From Piezodorus guildinii (lineage: Eukaryota; Arthropoda; Insecta; Hemiptera; Pentatomidae): DNA of 64,000 bases. Below the pieces are notes generated by a model. That model made no database searches. It had not been told where the DNA came from and worked only from the letters and a program-made list of their open reading frames with translations. Shown here piece after piece: positions 13,201 to 28,200 of the stretch; the first letter of the stretch is position 1, and each line of letters begins with the position of its first letter. The stretch covers positions 98,566,237-98,630,236 of the forward strand of contig CM041292.1 of NCBI GenBank assembly GCA_023052935.1. Reading direction: 5' to 3'. A program made the position numbers and the translations under genes.

Positions 13201-16200
13201 TTTTACATAAAACTATCATCATGTACGAATATTGTTTTGGGCATTGCTATTGTAACTTTTTCTAGTTTATGTTGAATACAAATAATCCTTAGCCATAGGA
13301 ATAAATAAAAAAGCCATTATGATGATATTGAATAAAATTAAACCAAAAGTTAACTAAATGTATTATGACAGATTCATTTCTGAAACATATTAAGATATGT
13401 TGAAGTTAACAGTCTGGAACCATTGCTTATCATTGAGTTTTGGTTCTTGTTCAGGAGCTGATATTTTAGATAATCGTCTGAATAAGTATCCAAGTAACAG
13501 AATAAAAGAAGAGCAATGAAATAGAATAATTAAATAATTAATTATAAATTTAAGTAACACTAGAAGAAGGGATGTAAACAGATGAGAGTAAGATTTGTAG
13601 GAGTGAGCTTATAAATCAATGCTCTCAATCACAACTTGATAAAATAATTCAAAAATGTGAAATGTATCAAAACTTAGTGAGATAATAATTACCTGAGAGG
13701 CTGGTATTGCACCTTTGCATGGTATAGGCTGCCAAATGTTGTGGTGTTTATGATGTCCAATCAGGGTGTGTATAATGCCATTGGGGTCCACAGATCTGAT
13801 GTTTGTGCCATCGGCAATATACATTGTTTTATCAGCAGCTATTGCTAAACCTATGGAAGAAAAACAAGTAAAATAAAAATATTTTTACATTTTTCATACA
13901 TAGAAAAGTTTTATTAAAAACACATTTCACTAAAACAATAAGTATTCGCCCAAAAAACCTACACTAATCACCAATATGAATTAATTTTAATGTTCATTAA
14001 TGTTATTAATAGTATTATCAAGTACTGTATCAACCTACTTAAATTAATTATCAATAAGACGTAGTACATTTAACCTTTTATTAAATTAAAAAAATTATGT
14101 AAAGAAATAATTAATTGAACACCACCTTCAATTTAATCTTGTGGTCTTATTTTTAAGAATTTTGAGTGTATATACGTATACAAGTATCACAAGTATTGTA
14201 TATGTATACAATAAGTGTGTATATGACTTTTATTCCATTTCATAGAATACAATTGTAATTATATATATGTTGCCAGAGGTCTAGGGTTTAGACAATTATA
14301 TTTATTGTTTAGTTTTTCAAATAATTGATGAACTCTTAAAAAATATAAATAATTAATAATAGCAATAAGATTGAAACATTTAAGAGAGTAATGTGAATAT
14401 TGCGGTTAGAATGATACCAGAACCTTTTATTAATTCTTGAATTCAAATGTACATATATAAAAATGTTTTGTCAGGTGTTTAAGTTATTGATATTTGATTG
14501 TGGTAATTGCTCTTTTAACAAATAATGTTGATTTAAAAAATACCTTTAGGATGAGCTAATTTAGCTTGAAGTGCTGGACCTTCATCACCACAACTAGTTT
14601 CATCTCCTGGAATACAGCGATCCCCAGAACCAACAGCGACCTATAAGAAATCATTAGATGTTTTTGAAAAAACATAAACAATAGGAAAATTGTTGAGTAA
14701 ATGATGTTTACTACTAGGTTTTGTAGTATAGAGAATAAAATTACCATGTTATTTTTAAAATCATTTATAAACATTAAATTATAATACAATAAATAATTAC
14801 TTAATACACTTTACCTCCCAATTAATTGATGGTTCAGGTACTGAATCCAATGATATTACTCGTAAGATTTGGTGCCTTTCAGGATCAGACACATATAATC
14901 TTCCATCAGCTGGAGATAAAACTAAATAATACTGGTAAGACACTTGAGTCGCGCTGAAATAGGCATCGAAAGAGTTTTAATAAAATATTTTATAACATTA
15001 AATATAAATAAAATTAAATGCTTAAATTTAAAACCTACACAAAATTATGAATTATAATAACATTTGATGCTGTACAGAAAAAGGAATGTAATATGCTAAA
15101 AATGAAAATATGATGCCAAAGTTATTTTTATATTTCATTTATCATTAAATCTTGATATTGATACACTAGATAATTGGTGTAAAGATGTCTTGTCGTCTAT
15201 TAGTAGGCTTCCTTGTGATATAGAATCATTACGGGGTAAGGCTGACTAATGGGATGAAATAATAAGAATAAATTCAGTGTTACGAGTCACTATTACAATT
15301 GGACTTAAGTTGTAGCATTAATGTAAAAATCATTTTAAACTGATTTTTTTGTTTATTGACAAAGTCTGATAATGGAAAATAACTTGATTCGGGAACATTA
15401 TGAACTAAGGAATAATTTGAAGAGAAAACCTCATTCCAAATTAAAAATAATGTCACAATAATTAGAGACATGTTTTGCGATTATTCCAGTTAAACTAAAT
15501 TTTTACGTAATAATAATTTTTTTTCTCAATAACATGTGTGAATTTAATGGTGATCATAATATAAAATAAAAAAGTAATTCAAAGTCATGTATACATTTAA
15601 ATGATCATATTAAGTTAATAGGTTAAATTCATAATGAAGCAACAAGCAATTTATGCCTAAACGTACTCCTCAGTCATATTCATGTTTCCATGCCATGAAA
15701 AACATGCAAAAACAGTCACATACCTAATATTAGTAGTTTGAACAGATTATTTTAATATTATATATTTTAAGATTAATTTGAATTATATTAATTATTGAAA
15801 AATAATTGATTAAAGTAGGAAAAAGTACCTTAGCTGCAAGACAGTGTAGACATTGCCATCAGGAGTAAGACGCCTAATAAGATTAAAGTCACCAACATAT
15901 AATGAACCATCGGGACCAGACGTGAGAGCAACCGGAGTAAGTAGCCTAGCATCTCTCGCCGTACCATCACAATCTTTGCACTGCAATGGCCGCTGTAATC
16001 CTGTGCCCATCACAACTTTAACACTACGGGCCAATTGCTTTAGGTGAACAGTAGACCCATCTCCTTTTTGTAAAATACCTAGAAGGATAAATTATTAATT
16101 AATCAATAAGAATAGCAAACTTTCAATTAACAATTAATTTGAATTTTTTCAGTCATAACTCAGGTAATGATAGAAAATAATTACTATTGATAAAAATAAA

Positions 16201-19200
16201 TGCTAATGTACCTTCATGGAAATTATAATGGTGATGTATATTGAGGCTCCAACCGCCAACATCAGAGATATCCACATCAAATCCTTGAAGTGTCGCCGTC
16301 TGTGTTTCCCAAACGATACTAGGACAAGTTGAGTGCTCATAACCAATCGATATTTTTGCTTGAGCTACTCCATAGACTTTTTGCTTATAAACATTTCTCT
16401 TATTCCATGCGAATACATGAGTTAAGTTAGGGTCAGCTTCATATGTTTTTGTGTGGACTGAGCCTTCAATCTCTACTCTGACATGGACCTTCACAAGAGA
16501 CTTGGGAATCTTTGATCGCGTGAGTCTCATCACAACTTTACTTAAGTAACCGGGAGCAAGACTCGTTCTATACATTAAGTGTAGACCAGAACCAGGTATA
16601 CGAATACTTTCTTGAAGCATCTGAAATAGATAAGAAGAAATACATTAAATTATTAAGTTTTATAATTTATTTATTTTGTATCAACTCATTTTTAGTTAAT
16701 TATGAAAAATAAATTACCTGTGTTTCTGCGAAAATCAAACTTTTTCCAGGCATACCACCCACTTTCTCAGGCATCCATGTGGATAATATGACAGGCATTA
16801 ACAATGTTTCATCATGATCTAGACAAGGTAAATTGTGGACAAGACTTCCTAACCCTGCAATAAGAATTAAGCATTAGAATTAAATTAATGGTTTCAAAGA
16901 AATTAGTTATACTTTGGTTTATTGAAATGTAATATACCAAGAGCTAGAGCAGGAGGTGGTTGGTTTTCTCTGAACTGCTCCGCAGTATCATCAGAAAGTT
17001 GCATGAAAATTGGAGCAAGAACAACAATCTGATTCCATGGGACAAATACAGTCCTTGTCATTGGTTGGAATGGACTCCTCTGGAATTGTAAAGTTACAGC
17101 TCCTCCACCATTGACCAATACATCGAACCTAAAATTTTAAGTATAATTTGAGCTAAATTTATACAGTAAATTATAACTTTTAAATTATTATTTTATTTTT
17201 ACCACCCCTTTTTAAAGTTAGTCTTTACTTTTTTTGTAGTATTATAACTCTCATTTACCATTTCCAAATACAGAGAAACACCATTACAATAAACTCCTTA
17301 CCCTTACCCCTTGCATGGACTGATTTTTTTTTTGGGTGAGAATCTCATTCAATCCTTCATCTTATCAAACCACCCTGCATAACCCGAATCTCCATTTAAA
17401 TCTGACTAAACAAGCCATATTAACTAAACTGAGCAATTGATAACTCATCAGAACATCATTGAAGAGTAAAATTATGAAAATTGGCCTAAATAAAGCTTGT
17501 ATTATCTTTTAATTTGTATGATTTTATAATTATGATTTCTTTTGATTTCATTATGTATCTTCGGTGATAAAGAGAGCAAAGTCTTTAGATTTAGTTAATT
17601 AGATTAGATTAGTTATAGTGTTTCTTTAGAAAACTGAGTATATTTTATAAAGCAATTGATGTAAAAAATTAATTGAAGAAACAAGAGGATCATTGTAAAC
17701 CACAATCTATATGTATACAAGGACACCTCTGAAAATACTCCAAAGTTGGGACTTCAAATCTTGTCTCAAAAATTGCCCAATCATTTGAAGTTAACATATA
17801 TATATTTAACTCCTTTTAAAATTTATAATCTAATTAGCTATTGTTTGATTTGTTTTTTTTATTCTAAGTTTATAATATTCTTGGAATATCTAAAAGACTT
17901 CAAGTAAATAGCTATTTATTGCTATACACAATTGAACCTTATGATTTGTCGAGAAATCTCATAATTAAGTCTATGATCATGTTTGTCAAACAATTTTTAT
18001 AACTACCAAATATATTTTTGATTAAAGATATTTTAGTAGGCTTGCAAAATAGATTAACCTAGGTAATTTATTAAAAAACAACTCGTTAACGATTAAAACA
18101 CGATTATTTTAATTTTAAGCAATATCGCAGTGAGGAATACATATATTTGTTCTTTATTCATACAGATAATTTAGTACAACATTCATTCAAATTAGTTATA
18201 GTATACAATTACATTAAAAAAAAAAAAAAAATTAATATATAAAAAAGCTAAAATGCAGACATGACCATAAATGTATCAATATAATTTAATATATGAACAA
18301 GGTAAGAATTTAGGAAGGTAGAAAAACTAGAATAAAAAGATATTATTTCCCCAAATTATTCATTTCTATAATTTGTGATAATTCTAATTTAGCAAGCTTA
18401 TTAAAGCTGTAATAAAAAACAAAACATATATATTGGAAAATATTAATGCTTCTTACCATCCTCCAGCACGTGTAAGTGTGAATCCAAATCTAGAATCCCT
18501 ATCAACTGACACACGTATACCAACTATCCCCAATCCTTGTGGAGATAAAACTTGTCCTCTCATCACAGAAACTCTCCTAAATAAATATTATTCACATGAT
18601 TAAGATTCCTAAGTGTAATATAACTAATAAAAAACATAATTCCAATACATGGAGTAGGCTATTAACAGTTAAATTAATTGAAAAGTAGTCTAACTGAATT
18701 ATTAATAAAGAAAATAAATGGTTGTGAGTTATTTTAATGAAGGAGATAAAAAATATATTAATATTTCATTTTTTCCTATTGCATGCAGAATATATGGTAA
18801 ACATAAGATCTTTATTTTTTCTGCAAGCATGCCATTGAGTAAAATTATAAGTATTTATGTTTAATTGTGATTTATAACGTAAATAATAGTATAAAAAAAT
18901 ATAAAAAAAGGAAATATATTCTATTAAAAGTTTCAGTGTAATAGTTAAATTACAAATATTTACAGAGTAAAGAGCTTAATGTAATTGCATTCAACATGCA
19001 CTTCAGCGCTAGAATAATGAAGCTTCATTTCAATTAGCATTACTTGTTCAAAATACAGTTTATAAATTAAACAAAATTACAAGCTTTCAAACCACTATAA
19101 TTAGAGCAAATCGTTTAAGGTAATATTTAAAAGTAGGAAATAAGAACATATTATTCATTAAATTATTTTTTATGATACATCCATGTTTGAATTTAAATAA

Positions 19201-22200
19201 AATTTCTGAAAAGAGAATAGAACAAAATCTCAAATCTTTGAGGCACCTATTTACTTTGGAACTAATTATGATAGCAGAACATTGAAAAATGTGTATTTGA
19301 GTATCCATATAAGACAATTCAAAGTCTTAATAAAAACAATATGAAAACATTTTTATAGTTGAAGGAATCACTTTGTGTACATATGTTTTCAAAGTAAATT
19401 TAAAAAATATATTTTCCATCCTAGAACTTCTGGAATGTTAGAAATGATGAACGTCATTTCTTTATTCACAATGATTTTTTATATTATTCATCTTTTATCA
19501 TTTATATATAATTAAATATGTATATTTATTTTAAAAACTTATACTTCATGTTTGAAGTATAGTAATTGAAATTAAGAGTTAGGAAGATTCTCTCCTTTTT
19601 CTTATTTTTTAAAAAATAAGAATTCCACACACTCAAATTCTACGTAAATAGACATTAAATATAAAAAGGTTTAATTGAGATTTTTTATATTAAAAAAAAA
19701 TAAAAAATAGCCATCTGAACAATATTTGACCAGAAAGATGTTACTTATGTGAAGGTAGCCTTCAGCTTCCTGAAAAATGAGTTGATTTTTCAATTATAAT
19801 AAATTTGAAAGAAATAATTACGAGAACTACTAAACATTGTACCCATATTTACAAGGTACAAAAGTTAATACTAAAGAAATTATCTAAAAGAAATTGCAGT
19901 AAACTTTATAAATTTGAATAGATATTTTGTTTGTTTATTCATTTAACATCAATTTCTGCTACTGTGGCAGATCAGATGATGCAAAAGTGTGAGCCTAAAA
20001 TTTTGCCTGTCCAGTTTTAATCAGGATAGGAACATTTAAGGAGTACTCGACATCGCACATGCTTGGGACCAACATTTTATGTTCCACCTAAAGGAGGGCA
20101 GAACCAAATGTTTTTTACTCCCTTTAGAAAATCCTAGAGCCAACTACCGGGTATGAATTGAAGAATAGATATTTTTATTTCAAATTAAGAAAAGGAAAAA
20201 GATCATTTGTTGTAAAATCTATGTCTAATATGGTTGTTCAATTATAAAATAATATTTATCAGTTCCTAGACATCATTTCAACTTTTTATTTAATTATTAT
20301 GCAAAAACAAATACATAATATACCATGAAATGTTACACTTCATTACAATAAATTATCAACATTAATTAATAGTTTAAGATCCAACTAAAATCATTAACAA
20401 CTTTGTACATTCTGCAATTAACAACTGCATTCTATTCCTGAGGTGAAAAAGAAGGTATTTTGTAACTAGTAGATACAATCGGGTTTGTTTTATTTTAGTT
20501 ACCAAGTTTCCTAGTACCACAGTTTCCTAGCCTGATAGCTGATGTCGAACTGTAAGGTTGTAATTTAATTAAATAGTACTTTGTGAATATCATTTTTTTA
20601 TTTTGTGGAAGAAAATCATATTTTTACTTTATTCAATTTTCAAATTATTGATTTAATTTTCTGTAAAAAATAAAATAAGAAGTTCTAAAACATTGTTTTA
20701 TAAATTTTTTTGTTTATTTAATACTTTTGTAATTCAGATATTTAGTGAATTTCAATTTATTGCCATTAATATATTTAATATCTATGTCCTAAATTGTCAA
20801 AAAAAGCTCCTATCTCAAAATCAGTTTTTTAATGTGTACAAAGTGTTATGAAATATAGAACTTATTGTAATTCATCCAACGACTTCTATTATATTATAAA
20901 TATTACATATTATTAGAGTTTTCAAATATTATAAAAAATATATAATTAATAGAAAAAATCGGAATAGACTACAACCATGTATTTAAAAAATAATTTAGGA
21001 TTATAGCTTTTTAATTTGTCAGAACAGAATAAAAGTTTGAAAGAGGCATAACTATAGTATTGTTAGATAATGATAATCAAATATGGTCAGTGAAATAAGA
21101 AGAATTGCCATCATTTTTAATTAATCCTTAAAAATAGTAGATTGTAATATATGAACAAAATGTATTATTTTGAATGGAAAATTAAGTCTTATTTTGGAAT
21201 TAAACTTTTAAAGTTAAATCTTATGTCATAAAGTGTGGAGATCAAAAGATAAAAAACATGTTATTGGTAGAGAAGGAATACATTTTCAAAAGCATCAATT
21301 TATGAAGTTGAAATATTGTGTTAGTAGCATGAAAATTGCAGTGGTAACTAAAACAAAACAAGTAATTGATCATCCATTCATTTTTTTAAATAAGATATTT
21401 AGAAATCAAAAGTGCAAAAAAAAAAGCCTTAATTCCTTTCAATATTTCAATAAAAAATAAACATTAAATTGAGGAATTACCAATTAAAGGGAATTTCATC
21501 CAAATTATTTATTCTGTTCCAATAGGTGCCTCTTACCCAGTGTGCCATTTTGACACAACATGACAAAACTTATAACAATGGAATTTTATTAATCGAGGCA
21601 TGCATTTCTTTTATGTGTAGGGATTTTCACTTGATATGAATTCCCATTTTATTTATTCAATGTATTAATAAAAAAAAAAAAATCTTATTATCCATTCTTT
21701 GAAAAGCTAAATTAGATGAAAAATTTCACAATTCTTAACTACAAGTAGCATTGTGTGTTATCAATAGTGGTATTGTATAGTATAATAAGAATCATGGAAT
21801 AAATAATCTTGATTAAATTATTGAAAAAAAAAAAAAAAAAAACTCAATTGAATAAGAATACAGTATGTTGTACTAATCAAACATCCAGTTTCACAAGTAC
21901 TGATAACATGACTAAAATGTATTTTAGTGTAGTATGCTCATAAATATTATTACTAATTATATTATTGAGATAATACAGTAGGTATTTATGGTTAAAAATA
22001 AAAAATAAATATAAAGCAACTGACAACACAAGGAAAAAATATTCTTAGTGCAACTCTAAATGCAGTGCTGCCAACTAACATAGATTAAATAACATCCTAC
22101 CTTTCCATCCTTTTAACAAATCCCCTGATCTAGAATAGGATTCGATAAGATGTCTAGACAACAATAGATATATGCTGAAAATAATTTAGCACAAGGATCA

Positions 22201-25200
22201 AAGGAAAGATTTTTGGTATATTATTCAATTCTGCTCAGCATTGAGAGAGTGGAAACAGTCAATTCAGTACATGTTTGCTGATTATTTCATTAGTACAACA
22301 TAAAAGTAAATGAAAATAGTTTTTTTTGTTAAAATAAATATAAAAATAATTTTGGTATGTAGAGAGGAATTGGGATAATGGTTCAAGACATAAGACAAAG
22401 ACATAGACAAAGACAATTGTGGTTAGGAGACAAAAGGTTTGAGGTAAGGTATCCAAAGATGGCTGCCGTATAGTGTAATGTTTGAACGATTATAAAATAG
22501 TTCCTTAAAAATTGTGTCTTTAGTTATTTCATGGAATGAAAATAAAGAAGCACGAACAAATACTAAACTAGGACATACAAAAGTGGTAACATTCACAATG
22601 ACGAGACAGATATATAAATAAAAAATAAATTAAAAAGTGCAAAAAAAAAAAATTATATGAATACAAAAGAATTGACACTTGCACACACATATATGCGGAG
22701 GATTTACATTCATTTTGCCATGGTGCAAATGTAATTATTCCTTTAATAGCCTAATTTAAAAATATAAAATTGAATTGATAGCAATCCCTAAAAATAATAT
22801 AAGTAAATATTAGTAGATTTTAGTTTTGGAAATGAGACTATCAAAAAGTTAAATATACAGCAATACTTATAAGGAAAATGCATAAAGCCAAATTGATTAA
22901 AATTTCAAGCATCTTATGTCAAGTTTATTGCACCATGACAAAGTCAAGTAATAATATGCACATCACAAAAATTAAGTGGGTTTAAATTAATGAAAATGTA
23001 TAAAAACATAAAAGCTACAGATAAAGACACATATATGGTACGAGTGGTTAAAGTTAGTGATCGGGCAAATGTCTTATTTTCGTTTTGAACTTACCGAGGT
23101 ACAAACGAGTTCCAGAATTGACTACACACAGGGTTTAGGACAAAGAGAAACACAAGGACACATTACTTTGTGGTAATTATAAACAGATACATGAACATTT
23201 GGATTCTTAAATATATTTTAAAAATATTTATTTCAAAATAAATTTGTTATTACTAGAAGTAACATGAAAATTGCAAAAATGAAACATTTAGATTGTGAAA
23301 CAATTAATTATTAACATTTTAAACATTAAGAATAAATTTTGTCTCCAGTTTCCAAATGCTCATTTCTGAATATGCACATTCTCACCAGTACTTTTTGTAT
23401 AGGCGTGTTTCCTTATAGAAATTAATTAATTTATGTTAAATAAATTCCAACTCAATCAAATTAGAATAAGAAAAAAATTATTATCCATGCCATTTTAAAT
23501 GGGTAGAGGATGGGAGAAGGTTGAACAATCACACATGAGTGGGATGTTGCATGGATACTTTAAACAAGTTACTGTACTTAAAAAAAATAAAATAAAGTAA
23601 AATATATAAAATGTATATTGTTTTTTTTCTTTTTCAGATTAAATAGTTTGTATGTAGTTTGATGTTTGTTTTTGTTCACTGCTTTATGCAAACATTCAGT
23701 TATAAACAAGTGTACAAACAGAGAACAAAATAAAAAACAAAACAAACAAAATGGCAATAAGAGCAGAATTACTGAAGACGAGGGGTTTCATGCTGTAATC
23801 AGCTCAGAAAGTTAAATTAATCTAATTTGTTAAAAGATAAGGATACACAAATAATCTAAAATTGAATCTATATTTTAAAAGTAAGAGCATATAAATAAAA
23901 GCCATCAGTTTTCTGCTGTTATTTCTATTGTATTTTTTTATTTACTTTTTTTTTATTTCAATTAAAAAGCATAAAAACTAAAAAAAACAAAAAAAAAATC
24001 AAAACAACTTTTTTTGTTCAATAACTACATTTGAACTATGCTTAAGCAAATAACATTTCTTACGTGAGCAATATTTAGTGTGATAGAAATAAACAATAAA
24101 ATATACAATGACATCGAAAAAAAAAACAACAAAAAAAAAACCAAGACATGAAGACAAGTGAGCAAACTGTGTCGAGAAATATAACAAGCTTCTAAAAAGC
24201 TAATGGCAACTTAAATTTCACATTTTAGCATAACTTTTACTTGGGGCCAACTTAAAATTATCTAATTACTAACAATTATTTAACACAGAAAACTAAAACG
24301 TTTCAATTTTTAAAAAAAATGCAGTTACTAATTTATAAATAAAAAAATAAATAGGCAAACTTTTTGTAATTGAAAATTAATGTTAGTTAATTTATTGTAG
24401 ATTTCCTTTCTTTATTTCTTTTAAAATTCATCTAACTGGTAATATGGTCAGCCTCTTTGTTTTGTTTGATGAGCATACAAAGGCACAAAGAGTAATGCAT
24501 AATGTTTTCAGGCAGTTCATAGGGTTTAAAGGATCCAGACACACAGGGTTACAAGGTTATAGGCCAGGGCCAGTGTTGCCTGTCAATGCTACTTAAATTA
24601 AATTTTCGATAAAAACAATATGATTCTGATACTTTGATATGATAAAGCTGATAATGTTGTATTATAAACATGGCACCACTGACTGTTAATATGAGGGATA
24701 AGGCATGGGCTAGACAAAGACAAGAGACAAAACACACACAAAAGGTTTAATTGGATTTCATTATGACTTCCGCTCTGTATTGATGTTCAGAAGCACACAA
24801 ATAATATTTTAATAACTGAAATGAGAGAGTGAATGTCTCAACCAACTGTAGTAATACGCAACTTCTTTATGAATTACAGTACAGAGCTAAAGCCAAATAG
24901 TTAATATTATAAATTAAAAAATAAAAACAAACAAAAAAATCAAATAAATCAAAAAACTTAAAATATTTATACTTTAATTTAGTGCTGTTGTCATTTTCTA
25001 ACTGGTCTAAACCAGCATTTCTATAAGGAAGAGAAAGTATATCATAAATGCTTTCATCAAAAATGCCTAAGTTAGACAATTAACTATCTCAATCATTGAA
25101 ACATATTGTTACTCCTTAGGTGTAATTATTAAAATATAATAAGAATGGATGGTTTGAACATCAATTATCTAATATTGAGATCTATTTTACAAGGCAAAGC

Positions 25201-28200
25201 ATTCATGCGGTAGTGATTACTAATGGAGCAGAAAATTTACATGCTACAAATGATTATAGCTGAATTGGCTCTCTTCAGGAACTCTGTGTGCGACAGAAGA
25301 TTGTAGAAAGAAAAGGAGAACAAGAGGAGCTTTTGCCTTGTAAACAATAAAGCAAATAAAACTGACAGAAAAGTTTAGTCAGCTCACCTCTCGCTGTACT
25401 CGTCCATGTGAGCATAGCTCTGAACACTGTTTTCTTCCACGAGAAACTTGACCCGTTGGTAGAAGGATGCAGTTACAGAAGGTGGCTGCTTCCTCAGGAG
25501 GACCTCCACTGGGTCATTTGAAGCTAGGCACATGATGTGCTCCAGGCAAGAGGGGTGGGAGCAGCATTCCGAATCCGAGCAGTCCATCATCCCATCTGTT
25601 TGGCATAAGTTCCTTACTTGTAATAATGGAGAAAGTTATAATGTAACAAATGCTAATAATGATATATCTCCCATTGACTGAGTGCTTCTCATTTAGTATC
25701 AGATCAGGAATTATAAATTGAACACTTCTTTCTAAAATTAAATAAATAATGTGAAGTCAATTAATCAGATACCCTCCTCAGTGGAAAATTTATTTTTTGA
25801 GATTAATAATCAACAGACAGACAAAAATGATCAAACAAGATCATGAATACAGTAGTTTTTTTTTTTTTAATAAATATATTGTGTTTATACTTCAAATTTT
25901 GAGAAAGAAGTGTTCAATTTATAGTTTCAAAACATTCTAATGCTGCTTGTTATAATCCAAGAACCTAGAGATGCTGGTAATTTTGTGAAAATGATTTTTC
26001 CCAATAAAATCAAAACTTATAGAGGCTTATATTTGATTTTGACCAGAAGAAGAAAATTTATTTCTAGGTTTATTAGCCATGGATTGAAAGCAGTGCTATT
26101 GCACCTCCTTGTTTAAAAAATAAATAAATAACAGCTTAGTCAAATCAGGTAAAAACAGTTATTTTATAATTACTCTCCACCTAAGGTAAAATAATGTAAT
26201 ATGAAAGTAGATATTGGTTTTCTCAAAAGTAATAATAATTTAATAGCCTGATTAGAATAAAGTGCTATTTAATACAAGGATGTAATGTGAATAACTGATC
26301 AAAATGATGTTACCAAATTTAAAATTCCCATTTTTTAAAGGCAACTTCATGATTAATTATAAAAAAATTACCTTGATCATTATCAACTTCGTCATTGCAG
26401 TCCATCTCAAGCCTGACACTACAGTCTATTCCTGCCCAACCTTCTGAACACTGACAGGTGTATTCCCCTTCTTGAAGGATACAAGAGCCGTGCCTGCTAC
26501 ATCCATTTACACAGCCAGCTGGAAATAATAAATTCAAATTAAAAACCAAATAAATAAAACTTATCCTCCTTTGCATAACCTATAATACAATATTTAATAT
26601 TCAATAAAACATTATTTTAATTTATAAAAAGAAAAATATGAAACAAAATAAGATAATTTAAATACTAAGAACAGCAAGTATTCACTGTTGCAAATAAAAT
26701 ATTGACTTACGTAGCGTGCAGTGTCTGCCATTCCAGCCCTGTGAGCAGACACAGGTACCATTCTTACATTGTCCATGTTGCGAGCAACGAGAATCACATG
26801 GCAAAGTGTCGCAGCGGTCTCCCGTCCATCCTTCTGAGCAAACACATCGCCCAGAGTCACAGCGACCATGTGGACCACAATCTAAACGACACCATGCTGT
26901 AACACAAGAAGAAAATTTATTTCATCTGAGTTCACTAAACATTATTGTAGATTCCTTCATTGGGGTATTGATAGATGCATTTTAGTTAATCCTAAATCAA
27001 ATGGGGGTTAAAAAAACAAAAAACAGACTGGAATAACTAAGCATATAAATCATACTGAGGGTTTATTTTTTCATATGAAGTAATCTATCAAACTAATTCT
27101 GAACATTAAGAATAGAAAATAGCTTTGCATAGTAAGAAATAATTTCATTGGAAATGAAAAGAACCAAGCTTCTGGGTTGATTGTAATTCGAATAATGAAA
27201 GTTATTGGTATTAGAGTAAAATTGTTCTCTAAATGTTAGCAATTTATTTAAAAGAATGAAGCAAATTGTTTGAGATAACTTTTAGCTAAAATATTTACTT
27301 AAAGTTATAACCATTTCTGCTTATTTGCCTTTTTACTTTCACTTACCTATATTCAAAATATATAGTAAGGGAAAGTATTGCGATCGTGAAAATTTTTGAA
27401 TTTGAGTTTTTACCAGATATACACGTTTTACGGTCCCCTGAGTCCAAATGACCAAGTACCATAAAAAGGTCTGTGTGGGTATGTGGTAAGTCTAACACGG
27501 ACACAAAAAGTCGTACAAAACTGAAATTTCATATTTATGACAAATATACGCCCGATATGTTACAGTAACTTTTTTATTACAATCAGTTGACCAAAAGTGT
27601 CACTCCATACTATGCATTTTGCACCTTTTTACCATTTTCTCAAAAACAGCTCGAACGATTTTGTTTAAACTCCCAATATTGATGTGAAATGTATGGTCTT
27701 CAATATCATGTAAGTTTGTTTCATTTTGCTTGAAACAGTCTGATATGGCTTAAATGCCGAACTTTATAATTTTCTTCCTATAAAGTACCTTCAATTTTTT
27801 AGATTTTATAAAAATAATAATATCGTTTTTTTGCATTGATAAAAAATGGATAAATATATATGTTGAACAAATTCGTAAAACAACTAAAGGAGAAAAGAGC
27901 AAAAATATATTTTAATGCAATTTTTTAACATAAAAACACTAATATAGATGTATAATATACCATTAAAAATGTAAAGACTTTAGAAAAAAATGGTATCTAA
28001 TTCACAAAATTATCACAAGTATACTAGTTATTTGAATATTTTTTTCATAGAATACACAATGGGTACTTACGCTTTGAGCAGTCTGGTCCAGTCCAGAAGA
28101 TTCACAGACACATGTGGCCGTTTCTAGATCATAAGTACCATGTTCTGAACATCCAGGAAGGCACTGGTAGACTTGCTGGTCCACAGTACTACAGTTGGCT

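Noticed and set aside
21233..21460. 75-codon plus-strand open frame
   Set aside because: Lys-rich translation of AT-rich intron without homology-like features or splice sites.
22380..24750. Possible repeat relation between AGACAAAGACA-type blocks at 22.4 and 24.7 kb
   Set aside because: Similarity is confined to short purine-rich runs and does not extend to flanks.
26612..26985. Open frames overlapping exon 5 on both strands
   Set aside because: Out of frame with the EGF reading; the true frame is fixed by cysteine spacing and intron phase.
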